Assembly: GCA_023459055.1 (NCBI GenBank)
Contig: JAEWVR010000005.1
Location: 1 to 64,000, forward strand
Reading direction: 5' to 3'
DNA from: Fibrobacterota bacterium
GTDB taxonomy: Bacteria; Fibrobacterota; Chitinivibrionia; Chitinivibrionales; Chitinispirillaceae
DNA length: 64,000 bases
Part shown: positions 8,027 through 17,701 of the stretch, one piece after another
Layout: each line of letters begins with the position of its first letter
Position numbering within the stretch: position 1 is the stretch's first letter
The notes under the pieces: generated by a model
The model's database searches: none
Told to the model about the DNA's origin: nothing
Seen by the model: the letters and a program-made list of their open reading frames with translations, nothing else
Program-made: the position numbers and the translations under genes

Positions 8027-9211
8027 TTACGTCTTCTTCCGGTCTCTCCGTACCCTCGGCTTAATTTTCGGATTTGAATCATCACCGCGAACCAGTTCCT
8101 CTTTTTTACTATTGTAAAATGATCGGAAATTACCCGTAAGAATATGCGTACGCATTTCATTCATAAGGTTGTGATAGAATCTCAGATTATGCTGACCGAT
8201 CAGATATGCTCCAAAGTATTCATCGACCTTTACAAGATGATGCAAATAAGCCCGGCTGTATTTTTTACATGCATCACAATCACATTTCTCATCAAGTGCT
8301 GTATCATCCATCTTATAAACGCTCCTGTGAAGTTCCATTTTTCCACTTGACGTATAAGCGATACCCTGACTTGCCATTGATGTTGGCATGATACAATCAA
8401 ACATATCAACACCTCTATGAACAGCTTCAAGCAGATCAATCGGCGTTCCGACACCCATAAGGTAACGCGGACGATTGACAGGTAACAATCCTGCAACAAG
8501 CTCTGTCATGTCTTTACGTTCATCAGCAGTCTCCCCTACAGCAAGCCCGCCGATCGCGAATCCATCAAATGGCATTGATGTAATCTGGGCAGCACTGATT
8601 CTTCGAAGATGTTCAAAGCACGCCCCCTGAACAATGCCAAACAGGGATTGCGGTGATTCTCCCCGCGCATCCAGACTACGCTGAGCCCATCTTGCCGTAA
8701 TGTCAATTGACTTCTTACACTCTGTTTCATCAGCCCGTGACGATATGCATTGGTCAAGAACCATCATGATATCACTACCGATCACCTTTTGCATCCCGAT
8801 ACTTGTTTCAGGACTTAACAGATATTCCCTGCCATCAACATAACTTCTGAACCGCGCACCTTTTTTACTAATTGTAAATGATTTTGAAAGAGAAAATATC
8901 TGATAACCACCGGAATCAGTTAAAATAGAACGATTCCAGTTCATGAACCTGTGAATGCCGCATACTTTTTTAAATACATCAGGGCCGGGGCGTAACAGCA
9001 GGTGATATGTATTAGCCAGAAGTACCGGAAATCCAATGTTTTGAACCTGATCAAGCGTCTGTGTACGCATTGAACCAAATGTTGCAACCGGCATAAATAC
9101 AGGTGTTTGTACCGTATTGTGCAATGTTGTAAATGTACACGCCCTTGCAGCACTATTCTCACACACTGCATCACACGTAAACCTGAGCCGACTATTTGTA
9201 TTTATTTGCAT
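8027..9211 (-). CDS. tgt: Queuine/preQ1 tRNA-ribosyltransferase
   Basis: A 394-aa TGT that exchanges guanine-34 of tRNA-Asp/Asn/His/Tyr for preQ1. The TIM-barrel signature segments FMPVATFGSMR, LTDSGGYQIFSL, GIVQGACFEHLRR, GGLAVGE and the nucleophile region DMFDCIMPT are present. The C-terminal zinc site CDCDACKKYSRAYLHHL retains three Cys and the His. The genes for preQ0 synthesis (queD, queE, queC) lie 46 kb away in this window. The basic C-terminal tail (KPRVRRDRKK) is slightly longer than usual. Confidence 0.96.
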   Translation of the reverse strand: MQINTNSRLRFTCDAVCENSAARACTFTTLHNTVQTPVFMPVATFGSMRTQTLDQVQNIGFPVLLANTYHLLLRPGPDVFKKVCGIHRFMNWNRSILTDSGGYQIFSLSKSFTISKKGARFRSYVDGREYLLSPETSIGMQKVIGSDIMMVLDQCISSRADETECKKSIDITARWAQRSLDARGESPQSLFGIVQGACFEHLRRISAAQITSMPFDGFAIGGLAVGETADERKDMTELVAGLLPVNRPRYLMGVGTPIDLLEAVHRGVDMFDCIMPTSMASQGIAYTSSGKMELHRSVYKMDDTALDEKCDCDACKKYSRAYLHHLVKVDEYFGAYLIGQHNLRFYHNLMNEMRTHILTGNFRSFYNSKKEELVRGDDSNPKIKPRVRRDRKKT

Positions 9212-9639
9212 AAGTATTTAAAATACTTTTTTTTACTGGTATACCTAACTTTTAAAAATCATTTTAATCATTTTCTTTTTTGTAAATGTTTTATAATTAT
9301 CGCCATAGTCATGGCGATCGTGAATTACTTCTGGATTTCCGGGTATTTTATAGTATCATTTATTAACAGTTCATATAGGAAAATGGGATCAATTCAAACT
9401 ATTCCCTTCAAACAGGAGAAAAAAACGGTTTTTATTTATAACTATTTAATTTAGTTGCTGTACCATGTCAGCCAATCTTATTGAAATTAAAGGTCATGTA
9501 AAAAATCCGGTTTCCCGCTTGCCTTTATAAAACAAAATTACTATATTCAATAGATTAAATTCTAGCTTGACTACGAAGCGGGCCCAGTGCCCGTTTTTGT
9601 TTTCAGCATTTTTTTGTGTTTAAAGAGCAGGGTGATTCT
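9212..9639. other. Intergenic and rimP operon leader, AT-rich
   Basis: No gene is supported in this ~428-bp gap between divergent tgt and rimP. It is AT-rich with a weakly coding open frame that I do not accept. It must carry the promoter of the rimP-nusA-infB operon. A terminator-like hairpin lies at its downstream end (9579-9598). Confidence 0.5.
9579..9598 (+). terminator. Short terminator-like hairpin before rimP
   Basis: CGGGC (9579-9583) pairs with GCCCG (9589-9593) over a 5-nt loop and is followed by TTTTT, about 40 nt before the rimP start. Its position inside the operon leader suggests attenuation or read-through control; a weak stop of upstream transcription is the alternative. Confidence 0.5.
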
Positions 9640-10098
9640 GTGGCAACACTTGAAGACGTTACACCAAAAGTTGAAGAGAAAATTCAGTCGCTTGGATTTG
9701 AGCTCTTTGAGATGCGTTTCTTTCGGGCTGGTTCACGGTCAATTCTAAGAGTCGTAATTGATAAGGCTGATGGTGTTAAAATTGCTGATTGTGCCTATGT
9801 TAGTAATGAATTGTCTGCCTTACTTGACGAACTCAATTTTGCTGATGACCGGGCATACAATCTCGAGGTTTCATCACCGGGGATTGACCGGCCACTCAAG
9901 ACTGAAAAAGATTATCAACGGATTAAAGGCCATGATGTCCGTGTGCACTGCACAAATGGTATCGATGGCAAAAAGACGCTAATCGGTGAAGTTGTTGAAT
10001 GTAAAAATGGCGTTTTGACAATCACTACAGAAAACAAAACTGTTCAGATACCACTGTCGGATATTTACAGTGGAAAAGAAGAACTCCGGTTCAAGTAA
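9640..10098 (+). CDS. rimP: Ribosome maturation factor RimP
   Basis: A 152-aa protein of the RimP (DUF150) family, needed for 30S subunit maturation. Family blocks include SLGFELFEMRF, LRVVIDKADGV, LEVSSPGIDRPL (the conserved SSPGxDRPL signature) and a C-terminal SH3-like domain ending LRFK. I chose GTG 9640 because AGGGTG lies 5-6 nt upstream and translation then begins MATLEDV; an earlier in-frame GTG at 9616 would add eight residues. It is the first gene of the rimP-nusA-infB operon, 19 bp ahead of nusA. Confidence 0.9.
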   Translation: MATLEDVTPKVEEKIQSLGFELFEMRFFRAGSRSILRVVIDKADGVKIADCAYVSNELSALLDELNFADDRAYNLEVSSPGIDRPLKTEKDYQRIKGHDVRVHCTNGIDGKKTLIGEVVECKNGVLTITTENKTVQIPLSDIYSGKEELRFK

Positions 10099-10117
10099 TT
10101 CGGGAAGGATGTTTTAG

Positions 10118-11449
10118 ATGAAAAGGAAGAGCAGAAACGAAGCGTTAAAGGCGATAGACATTGCCGCTTCTATCAGTGCTGTTACAAAGGAAAAAAGTAT
10201 CAGCATGGATCTTGTCCTCGAAACATTGAAAGACGCGCTTGCAACTGCTGCACGCAAATACCTTGGAGAGCTCATTAATGTTGAGGTAAAAGTCGACAGA
10301 GAAAAAGGTACCCTTGAGGTGTATACCCGTCAGACTGTTGTGGAGCAGGTTGAAGATCCCGAAACACAGATTATTCTTGATGATGCACGGGACATTGATG
10401 AAAACATCCAGATCGGTGATGAACTCATTCAGGAACTTGATATCGATCAGTTCGGACGTATGGCAATCCAGACCGCAAAACAGGTGATCCTTCAAAGGGT
10501 GCGCGAGGCTGAACGTGAAAAGATTTTCGCAGACTACAGCGAGCGTATCGGTGAACTGGTGACCGGGACAGTCCAGCAGATTGAAAAAGGAAACATACTT
10601 GTCAACCTTGGCCGTACAGAAGCGCTCCTTCCATATAAAGAACAGATTCGTAAAGAACATTATCGTCAGGGTGATAATATCCGTGCATGTATACACGAGG
10701 TTAAAAATAATCTCAAAGGGCCGCAGGTCATCATTTCCAGAACATGCCCAGAGTTTCTTGCCCGTCTTTTTGAACTTGAAGTACCGGAAATCTTTGACAA
10801 AACAGTAAAAATAATTAAGGTAGTCCGTGATCCTGGCCACCGTTCTAAAATTGCAGTATCAACAAGTGACAGCCGTGTTGATCCGGTTGGAGCATGTGTT
10901 GGAATGCGTGGAAACCGTGTTCAGGCAATTGTTCGAGAATTATCAAACGAGCGCATCGATATCATTAACTGGACTGATGAGCTTTCGCTTCTTGTCCGCC
11001 GCGTATTTGCACCTGCGGAAGTAAAGCGGGTTGTTCCTGTTGGTGATTCAAAAATTGTTGTTGTGATCCGTGAAGAGGATCTTGCTCAGGCGATTGGTCG
11101 TGAGGGTCAGAATATCAGACTTGCATCAAAAATGCTTGACAGGGAGATCGATGTCTTCGGTGATGAAGAGTTTGCCAATATGACTGACGAACAGCGTACT
11201 GCTGCGACTACAGTTCAAAATGTACCAATTGTACCTGAAGAGCCTGACGAAGAAGAAGATGATGATGCTCATACGTACGATGAGGCAATGGAGCCTGTTC
11301 AGGAGGAGATACGTGGAGAGCGGTTCTCCCAGAACAACAATGAGGAAGATCCGGCTCAAAGTGAGATCATTAATAATGTTATAGATGACATGTCAGAAAC
11401 AGACGATGATGCAGAGGATGCGATTGAGAGATCGCATAACAATGTCTAA
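10118..11449 (+). CDS. nusA: Transcription termination/antitermination factor NusA
   Basis: A 443-aa NusA that binds RNA polymerase and RNA to modulate pausing, termination and antitermination. An N-terminal polymerase-binding domain (about 1-130) is followed by an S1 domain (about 135-200, ELVTGTVQQIEKGNILVNLG) and two KH domains (about 230-345; VGACVGMRGNRVQAIVREL and AQAIGREGQNIRLASKML). The C-terminal ~75 residues are an acidic, low-complexity tail (EEPDEEEDDDA) in place of the helix-hairpin AR repeats of E. coli. A clean GGAAGGAT precedes the ATG. The ylxR and ribosomal L7Ae-like genes often found between nusA and infB are absent. Confidence 0.96.
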   Translation: MKRKSRNEALKAIDIAASISAVTKEKSISMDLVLETLKDALATAARKYLGELINVEVKVDREKGTLEVYTRQTVVEQVEDPETQIILDDARDIDENIQIGDELIQELDIDQFGRMAIQTAKQVILQRVREAEREKIFADYSERIGELVTGTVQQIEKGNILVNLGRTEALLPYKEQIRKEHYRQGDNIRACIHEVKNNLKGPQVIISRTCPEFLARLFELEVPEIFDKTVKIIKVVRDPGHRSKIAVSTSDSRVDPVGACVGMRGNRVQAIVRELSNERIDIINWTDELSLLVRRVFAPAEVKRVVPVGDSKIVVVIREEDLAQAIGREGQNIRLASKMLDREIDVFGDEEFANMTDEQRTAATTVQNVPIVPEEPDEEEDDDAHTYDEAMEPVQEEIRGERFSQNNNEEDPAQSEIINNVIDDMSETDDDAEDAIERSHNNV

Positions 11450-11511
11450 TTGACATAGTATGGATCGTTCGCGGGTAGAGAGCGCATTTTTTAAGCGTTC
11501 CCACCTTTACC

Positions 11512-11541
11512 AATCAAGGCGCCACAAGCGCGACTTGATTA
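11512..11541 (+). other. Structured spacer between nusA and infB
   Basis: Within the 148-bp nusA-infB gap, AATCAAG (about 11512) and CTTGATT (about 11535) bracket an inner GCGC/GCGC pairing, giving a compact hairpin without a U-tract. It may shape the infB leader or serve as an RNA processing site. Confidence 0.35.
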
Positions 11542-11597
11542 TCAAAAAGAGCTCGTACGGGTCTAACGTGACGGGCGAAGGAATATGAGGTAAGGCA

Positions 11598-14441
11598 ATG
11601 GCAAAAGAAAAAGTTTACAAGCTGGCTCAGGAGTTCAAGGTTTCCAGCGAAGCCCTGGTGCAGATGCTGCGGGGTATGGGCATACCTGTGAAAAGTCACA
11701 TGAGTACAGTTGATGACAGCCTTAGAACAGAGATTAAGAAAAAGTTTGAGCTTGAGCGTGCAGAAATCAAAAAAGAATATGAGCGCAAAAAGCAAATGAT
11801 TGTTAAAGCCCGTGAAGAGATGATTGGCGAAGAGGTCAGTGAAGAGGTTATTGCACCTGCATCAATTCAAACCGAACAACCGCCTGTGGCAGCAATAGAA
11901 AAACCTATTATACCGGAATCAACACCACAGCCTGAAGTAAATGCAGCACAACAACAGTCTCATCCTGCACCAAGATTCGAAAAACCCGCGCAGTCCTTTC
12001 AACAGCAATCACAGCAGCCTCCACGACCTGCATACTCTGCAAAGCCAACACCTCAGGGTGGAACTGGCGAAAGAACCTATCAGGGTTATCAGGGTGGACA
12101 TCAGCACTCAGGCGATCGACCTCAAAGACCATTTGACCGGGACAATCGTGGTGACCGGCCAGCCGGAGATCGAGGTGATCGTGGCGGCTTCAGAAGTGAC
12201 AATCGCGGCCCAGGTGGGCCGGGAGGCCAAAGTGGTCAACGTCCTCAGTTTGGCGACAGACCTCAGTTTGGTGGTTCGCGTCCTGCTGGTGACCGTCCTC
12301 AATTTGGTGACAGACCTCAGTTTGGCGGTCCACGCCCTACTGGTGATCGTCCACAATTTGGTGATAGACCTCAGTTTGGCGGTCCGCGTCCTGATCGTGG
12401 CGAACGCCCGCCATTTGGCGACCGTCGCCCACCAAGAGATGCCGGTGTCGTGCTGAATCCTCAGGATGTACCGCCACCACCACCATCACCGGATGATGTC
12501 CGTAAGAAGGATAAGAAAAAAGGCAAAACAAAAAAGAAGTTTGAACGTCCGGAAGTAAACGAACTCGAATTAAAAGCTAACATCAAGAAAACACTTGCCA
12601 AAATCGGAAGTGGATTCTCAAAGAAAAAGTATAAGAAAGAAGCTGCGCAGACATCTGAAGAGGGCGTAACTGAAGAACGCAAGATTCTCAATGTTGCAGA
12701 GTTTGTCAGTGCAAGCGAAATCGCAAACATGATTCAGGTGCCCGTTTCTGAAGTTATCACAAAGTGCCTTGAACTCGGACTTTTTGTAACAATAAATCAA
12801 CGTCTTGACTTTGATACCATTGAACTTATTGTTGATGAATTCGGGTATCAGGCTCAGCTGATGAGCGAGTATGCTCCAGACCTCAATGAAACCGAAAGCA
12901 GTGCTGAAGAAGAGGTAAGGGTACCTCGTGCACCGGTAGTAACAGTTATGGGACACGTTGACCATGGTAAGACATCACTTCTTGACTATATCAGAAAAAC
13001 AAATGTAATGTCAGGTGAGGCCGGCGGTATCACACAACATATCGCTGCATATGAAGTGCCGACTCGTCACGGACCTGTTACGTTTCTTGATACTCCGGGT
13101 CACGAAGCGTTTACAGCAATGCGTGCCCGCGGATCACATGTAACAGACGTAATAGTTCTTGTAGTCGCAGCAGACAGTGCAGTGATGCCTCAGACAAAAG
13201 AAGCGATTGATCATGCACGTGCAGCAAATGTTCCAATAGTTGTAGCACTCAACAAAACTGACCTTCCGACTGCAAATCCGGACAAAATCAAGGCCGAACT
13301 TGCGCAATACAATGTCCTCGTCGAGGAATATGGCGGGCAGGTTTCATGTGTTGAAATTAGTGCAAAGACTGGTAAAAATATAGACAAACTGCTTGAAGTC
13401 CTCGCGCTCGAAACTGAAATTCTTGAGTTGAAAGCAACCGTTGATGGAAAAGCGCAGGGTGTTGTCATAGAATCTGAACTTGACAAGGGTAAAGGTCCGA
13501 TCGCAACGGTACTCATCGAAAAGGGTACTCTGCAAAAGGGTGATGCATTTGTTACCGGTATTCACCATGGTCGTGTACGTGAATTGTACAACGAACGTGG
13601 GCAGTCGGTTGAAAAAGCAAAACCATCACAGCCCGTACTCGTACTCGGCCTCTCAGGGACACCCCAGGCTGGTGACTCGTTCAAGGTTGTTGATGACGAA
13701 AAGGAAGCACGGGAGATCGCAGCACGTCGTCGTCTTGCACAGCGCGAACGCGAATTCCGTCATATGGGTATCGTTTCACTCGATCATCTGTACGAACAGA
13801 TTAAGGCTGGAAATGTCCAGACACTCAACCTTATTATCAAGGGCGACGTTGATGGATCTGTTGAAGCATTAGCTGCATCTCTGGAGAAAATCAGTACAGA
13901 AGAGATCAAGGTGCGCGTAATTCATAAGAGTGTGGGTGCAGTAAAAGAGACTGATATTATGCTTGCTGCATCATCAAATGCACTTATTATCGGTTTCCAT
14001 CTCAGCCCCAACACAAAAATCAGGGAACTCGCGAAAAATGAAGGTGTTGAGATTCGTACCTACCGTATCATTTACGAGGCTCTTGAAGATATACGTGGTG
14101 CGATGGAAGGTATGCTCAAACCTGAAATCAAGGAAAAGATTGTTGCAGAAGTTGAGGTACGTAAAGTATTCAAGATCTCAAAGTTTGGTACTGTTGCAGG
14201 ATGTTATGTTACATCCGGAACTGTTACCAGAGGTTTCAAGGCACGCCTTATTCGTGACGATGTCATTGTTGCTGAAGGTAAAATCAGTACACTTCGCAGA
14301 ATGCAGGATGATGCCCGGGAAGTCAGGGAAGGATTTGAGTGCGGTCTTACTATTGATAGTTACAATGACTATATGGAAAATGATCGTTTCGAAGTATATG
14401 AAGAAGTAGAAGTAGCACGTAAACTCTCTGCACCATTGTAA
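11598..14441 (+). CDS. infB: Translation initiation factor IF-2
   Basis: A 947-aa GTPase that brings initiator tRNA to the 30S subunit. It has an IF2N domain (residues 1-52), a charged and Gln/Pro-rich linker, and a Gly/Asp/Arg/Pro tract with repeated GDRPQFG units (about 185-280). A second IF2N-like segment (about 370-425) precedes the G domain, with G1 GHVDHGKTS (about 450), G3 DTPGHE and G4 NKTD. Domains II-IV complete the C-terminus (ending KLSAPL). GAGGTAAGG precedes the ATG. The repeat tract is low-complexity and likely length-variable between strains. Confidence 0.97.
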   Translation: MAKEKVYKLAQEFKVSSEALVQMLRGMGIPVKSHMSTVDDSLRTEIKKKFELERAEIKKEYERKKQMIVKAREEMIGEEVSEEVIAPASIQTEQPPVAAIEKPIIPESTPQPEVNAAQQQSHPAPRFEKPAQSFQQQSQQPPRPAYSAKPTPQGGTGERTYQGYQGGHQHSGDRPQRPFDRDNRGDRPAGDRGDRGGFRSDNRGPGGPGGQSGQRPQFGDRPQFGGSRPAGDRPQFGDRPQFGGPRPTGDRPQFGDRPQFGGPRPDRGERPPFGDRRPPRDAGVVLNPQDVPPPPPSPDDVRKKDKKKGKTKKKFERPEVNELELKANIKKTLAKIGSGFSKKKYKKEAAQTSEEGVTEERKILNVAEFVSASEIANMIQVPVSEVITKCLELGLFVTINQRLDFDTIELIVDEFGYQAQLMSEYAPDLNETESSAEEEVRVPRAPVVTVMGHVDHGKTSLLDYIRKTNVMSGEAGGITQHIAAYEVPTRHGPVTFLDTPGHEAFTAMRARGSHVTDVIVLVVAADSAVMPQTKEAIDHARAANVPIVVALNKTDLPTANPDKIKAELAQYNVLVEEYGGQVSCVEISAKTGKNIDKLLEVLALETEILELKATVDGKAQGVVIESELDKGKGPIATVLIEKGTLQKGDAFVTGIHHGRVRELYNERGQSVEKAKPSQPVLVLGLSGTPQAGDSFKVVDDEKEAREIAARRRLAQREREFRHMGIVSLDHLYEQIKAGNVQTLNLIIKGDVDGSVEALAASLEKISTEEIKVRVIHKSVGAVKETDIMLAASSNALIIGFHLSPNTKIRELAKNEGVEIRTYRIIYEALEDIRGAMEGMLKPEIKEKIVAEVEVRKVFKISKFGTVAGCYVTSGTVTRGFKARLIRDDVIVAEGKISTLRRMQDDAREVREGFECGLTIDSYNDYMENDRFEVYEEVEVARKLSAPL
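12235..12420 (+). repeat. Tandem repeats inside infB (GDRPQFG units)
   Basis: Direct repeats of roughly 21-45 bp encode alternating GDRPQFGDRPQFGG and (S/P)RP(A/T) units in the IF-2 linker. Near-identical nucleotide copies (for example CCTCAGTTTGGCG) suggest expansion by slippage or recombination, with the reading frame kept. Confidence 0.8.
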
Positions 14442-14454
14442 AAAAACATCTATG

Positions 14455-14490
14455 CCCCCTGATCCGTACTATAAGATCTGGGGGTTTTTT
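14455..14490 (+). terminator. Intrinsic terminator after infB
   Basis: CCCCCTGATC (14455-14464) pairs with GATCTGGGGG (14475-14484) with one T-T mismatch; T6 follows at 14485-14490. It should end most rimP-nusA-infB transcripts before rbfA. Confidence 0.8.
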
Positions 14491-14566
14491 ATTTGTAAAC
14501 GAAGCAGGTAGACAGGTCTGAGATTTAATCATATTCTTAACCTTTGCCTTCTTCTTAAGGGTAGTA

Positions 14567-14926
14567 ATGGCAAATTTAAATTTTCATAACGAACGACTGG
14601 CCGGCCAGCTTCAAAAAGAGATTGGACTAGTAATCGCTCATGAGGTGCGTGATCCACGTATTCCATCAATGGTGACTATTACTCATATTAAACTCGCTCA
14701 GGATATCAGAAACGCCACTATATATGTAAGTATCTTTGGTGACAGAAGCGAAAAAGAGGAAGCAATTACCGGATTGAATAAAGCAGCCGCATTTATTCAA
14801 CGTGTTGTTGCGGGCAGGATTACAGTAAAGCATTTTCCCAGGCTTTTTTTTAAGCTTGACAATTCGATTGAACAGGGACAGCACATTAACGACTTACTAA
14901 AAGAGATTAAAGATGATCTGGAATGA
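14567..14926 (+). CDS. rbfA: Ribosome-binding factor A
   Basis: A 119-aa KH-like cold-shock protein that assists 16S rRNA 5'-end maturation in the 30S subunit. Family features are the N-terminal helix NERLAGQLQKEIGLVI, the VRDPRI block, the strand ATIYVSIFGD and the conserved RLFFKLDNSIEQG near the end. A presumed intrinsic terminator separates it from infB, so it may start a second transcript with nrnA, whose reading frame it overlaps by 14 nt. Confidence 0.93.
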   Translation: MANLNFHNERLAGQLQKEIGLVIAHEVRDPRIPSMVTITHIKLAQDIRNATIYVSIFGDRSEKEEAITGLNKAAAFIQRVVAGRITVKHFPRLFFKLDNSIEQGQHINDLLKEIKDDLE

Positions 14927-15866
14927 GTTACGTGATTTAATAAATGCAAACCAGACATTTGTAATCTCATCACATGTCAGCCTTGATGGCGATTCGATCG
15001 GTTCACAACTTGCCTTCTACTGGTACCTGACATCAATTGGTAAAACGGTACAGATCTTTACACATGATCCAGTGCCTGCGAAATTCGGATTTCTTCAAAA
15101 CGCAGGCATGATCAGACAGGAAAAGCCTGCATGTGGTTTTGATGTCCTGGTTGTACTTGACTGTTCAAATCCTCATCGTCTTGGGTGGGATGAGTACAAA
15201 GAGTGTGCAAAATTCATTGTCGACATTGATCATCACCGTGACAATACACGATTTGGCAATATCAATATTATTGACACTAAAGCAGCAGCAACCGGAGAGA
15301 TCATCTATCGTTTCTTTACTGAATGCGGTATTGATTATCCTGCATTCGTTGCAGAGTCTCTCTACATGGCGATAATGAGTGATACCGGTGGTTTTCGCTT
15401 TTCCAATACAGGAAGCAGCGTGCTAAAAGCATGCGCTGAACTATCAGAGCGGGGTGCACAGTGTTCAACCATTTATGACCGGGTGTATTCATCACGTTCC
15501 CGCAACGCACTTATGCTGCAATCAAAAATCTGGTCATCCCTGAAATATTATTGTAATGACAGGGTTTCTGTGATGCAGATGCCTTTATCGATTCTTGATG
15601 AACTCGGGGCGCATTATAGTGACAGTGAGGGAATGGTGGATCATACAATTACTGCTGAAGGTATCAAAGTTGGCATAATGGCAAAGCACTCACCACAGGA
15701 AACGCACTTCAGTCTGCGCTCGCGCGGTGCCGTTGATGTCGGTAAAGTTGCGCAGCAGATTCCCGGTGGCGGGGGGCACAGCGGGGCAGCCGGATGCACG
15801 GTATCACTTCCCTACGATCAGGCTCTTACGCATATTCTCAGTATCATCGAGAAGGAGCTTGGCTGA
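14913..15866 (+). CDS. nrnA: DHH phosphoesterase, NrnA-type oligoribonuclease/pAp phosphatase
   Basis: A 317-aa DHH/DHHA1 protein. The DHH domain shows the metal-binding motifs H21..D25-G-D27, a VLDCS strand, and DIDHH at residues 104-108. The DHHA1 domain carries the substrate-binding GGGGHSGAAG near the C-terminus. Such enzymes degrade nanoRNAs and dephosphorylate 3'-phosphoadenosine 5'-phosphate. The start overlaps rbfA by 14 nt, implying translational coupling, and the rbfA-nrnA-truB order is typical of many bacteria. Confidence 0.92.
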   Translation: MIWNELRDLINANQTFVISSHVSLDGDSIGSQLAFYWYLTSIGKTVQIFTHDPVPAKFGFLQNAGMIRQEKPACGFDVLVVLDCSNPHRLGWDEYKECAKFIVDIDHHRDNTRFGNINIIDTKAAATGEIIYRFFTECGIDYPAFVAESLYMAIMSDTGGFRFSNTGSSVLKACAELSERGAQCSTIYDRVYSSRSRNALMLQSKIWSSLKYYCNDRVSVMQMPLSILDELGAHYSDSEGMVDHTITAEGIKVGIMAKHSPQETHFSLRSRGAVDVGKVAQQIPGGGGHSGAAGCTVSLPYDQALTHILSIIEKELG

Positions 15867-15872
15867 TCTTTC

Positions 15873-16742
15873 GTGAACGGTTTTCTCTGTGTAAACAAGC
15901 CGATCGGGCCGTCATCCTTTCAGATTGTCAACCAATTGCGGCGTATTCTTAACATTAAAAAGATCGGCCACGCAGGAACACTCGACCCGGAGGCATCAGG
16001 ATTACTGGTCATTGCCATTGGTACTGCAACCCGACTGCTTCAATATCTGCCAGCAGAACCTAAAATTTACGAATTCGTTATTAAATTTGGATCTATAACC
16101 GACACTCTTGACAGAGAAGGTACGGTCACAGACTCGGGCAAACAAATTCCTGATCTTTCAACAATTGAACAGGTTTTACCATCATTTACCGGACGTATCT
16201 CACAGGTCCCCCCTTCATACTCTGCGCTTTTAGTCAATGGTGTGCGAGCTTATCAACTTGCGCGAAGTGGTAAAGCTGTTGAGATGCAGCCACGTGATAT
16301 CAATATTCACCATATCACCCTTAAACACTTTGATCGGGAAAACGGTGAGGCATATCTTTGTGTTGAATGCTCCGGCGGCACTTATGTCCGATCACTCGCA
16401 CGCGATATTGCTGAAAAATGTGGTACGATTGGATTTGCATCCAGTATCCACCGGACAGCAATAGGTTTGTTCTCAATTGATCAGGCATTACCCTACGAAT
16501 CACTTGAAAATGCATCGAAACACATTTTGTTATTTGACAAAGTTTTTACAAGAGATATATGTTTAATCTCGGACATTCAGCGGGATTGCTTGTTGTATGG
16601 ACGTGATTTTGAAGTACCTGGCAGTACGCAAGGTACACTGTATGCATTCTATAATAATGAACTTATGGCAGTATTGAAACATAAGGGTGATTCAGTGTAT
16701 CATCCATCAACGGTGATCTCTGGAAGTGCAGGAAGCCAATGA
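15873..16742 (+). CDS. truB: tRNA pseudouridine-55 synthase
   Basis: A 289-aa TruB that converts U55 of the tRNA T-loop to pseudouridine. The catalytic aspartate is D38 in HAGTLDPEASG. Downstream family blocks are TATRLLQYL, KIYEFVIKFGS and GGTYVRSLARDI. The GTG start is 6 nt after the nrnA stop; AAGGAG lies about 15 nt upstream, longer than ideal, so coupling with nrnA is likely. It overlaps ribF by 4 nt (ATGA). Confidence 0.95.
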   Translation: MNGFLCVNKPIGPSSFQIVNQLRRILNIKKIGHAGTLDPEASGLLVIAIGTATRLLQYLPAEPKIYEFVIKFGSITDTLDREGTVTDSGKQIPDLSTIEQVLPSFTGRISQVPPSYSALLVNGVRAYQLARSGKAVEMQPRDINIHHITLKHFDRENGEAYLCVECSGGTYVRSLARDIAEKCGTIGFASSIHRTAIGLFSIDQALPYESLENASKHILLFDKVFTRDICLISDIQRDCLLYGRDFEVPGSTQGTLYAFYNNELMAVLKHKGDSVYHPSTVISGSAGSQ

Positions 16743-17701
16743 AAATACTCGAAATAACAGGCAAACAACTATCAGAAAAAACAGTAATTACTGTTGGTAA
16801 TTTTGATGGTGTCCATAGCGGGCACAAAGCGCTTCTTAAACAGGTTGTAGCACGTGGAAAAGAACGTAATCTTAAAACAGCGGTTCTCACTTTTGATCCT
16901 CATACGCGTGCTGTTTTATTTCCTGAATTGTCACAGTATATCCTTACCACCTTTGAGGAAAAGGCCCAGCTCATTGAACAACTGGGGATTGATTATCTGG
17001 TAAGAATTCCATTTACAAGAGAGTTCAGTCTGAAGTCACAGGATGAATTTGTAAAAGAGGTACTTGTTGACCGGTTGAATGCAAGCGACTGGGTCATGGG
17101 TGAAGGGCACAGTGTCGGGAAAAACAGAGGTGGCAGCACATTTTTTTTGCGTGATGCCATAAAAAAATATTATATTACAACGTTTGTTGCTGATTTATTA
17201 ACCAGCAATGAGCATGTTGTTTCATCGACAGTAATACGTAAGTTACTGACTGATGGGCGCTTAACTGAAGCGGTGGGGATGCTGGGTCATCCATATCTGA
17301 TTTCAGCACAGCGCATTAGAGGTTTGAAAATTGGCTCTCAGATCGGCTATCCGACTTTCAATTTTACCAGGCCGCCTTCGCAAAAGGTTATTCCACCGCC
17401 TGGGGTCTATGTAGCTGAGCTGGAGTTTGATGGAAATATGCAGCCTGGCGCATTATATTTCGGTGAATGCCCGACTTTTGCTCAGCGGGATATTCACTTT
17501 GAGTTCCACTCGCTGGAATTCAATGGCCGGGAACCGGAAGTGGGGCAGATTGCTCATCTTTGGGTCTATAAGTTCGTTCGTCCTGATGAAACATTCAGTG
17601 ATCCGGCGGCACTTGTAGATAGAATTAAAAAAGATATTGAAGCTATCAGGAATTTTTTTCAAGAGGAGAAACGGGGCCATGGCGGTGACCAAGGAACGTA
17701 A
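16739..17701 (+). CDS. ribF: Bifunctional riboflavin kinase/FAD synthetase
   Basis: A 320-aa RibF that phosphorylates riboflavin to FMN and adenylylates FMN to FAD. The N-terminal nucleotidyltransferase domain has GNFDGVHSGHKALL (about 20-33) and LTFDPHT; the C-terminal flavokinase domain has GSQIGYPTFNF and PPPGVYVAEL. It overlaps truB by ATGA and extends 23 nt into rpsO, so truB-ribF-rpsO are tightly coupled. The C-terminal residues (EEKRGHGGDQGT) are encoded by the rpsO ribosome-binding site and start region. Confidence 0.95.
   Translation: MKILEITGKQLSEKTVITVGNFDGVHSGHKALLKQVVARGKERNLKTAVLTFDPHTRAVLFPELSQYILTTFEEKAQLIEQLGIDYLVRIPFTREFSLKSQDEFVKEVLVDRLNASDWVMGEGHSVGKNRGGSTFFLRDAIKKYYITTFVADLLTSNEHVVSSTVIRKLLTDGRLTEAVGMLGHPYLISAQRIRGLKIGSQIGYPTFNFTRPPSQKVIPPPGVYVAELEFDGNMQPGALYFGECPTFAQRDIHFEFHSLEFNGREPEVGQIAHLWVYKFVRPDETFSDPAALVDRIKKDIEAIRNFFQEEKRGHGGDQGT

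Noticed and set aside
10145..10840. 231-aa minus-strand open frame antisense to nusA
   Set aside because: Composition mirrors the nusA coding strand, with no start signal or family features.
11941..12456. 171-aa and other frames within the infB linker
   Set aside because: Generated by the GDRPQFG repeat in other frames; low complexity.
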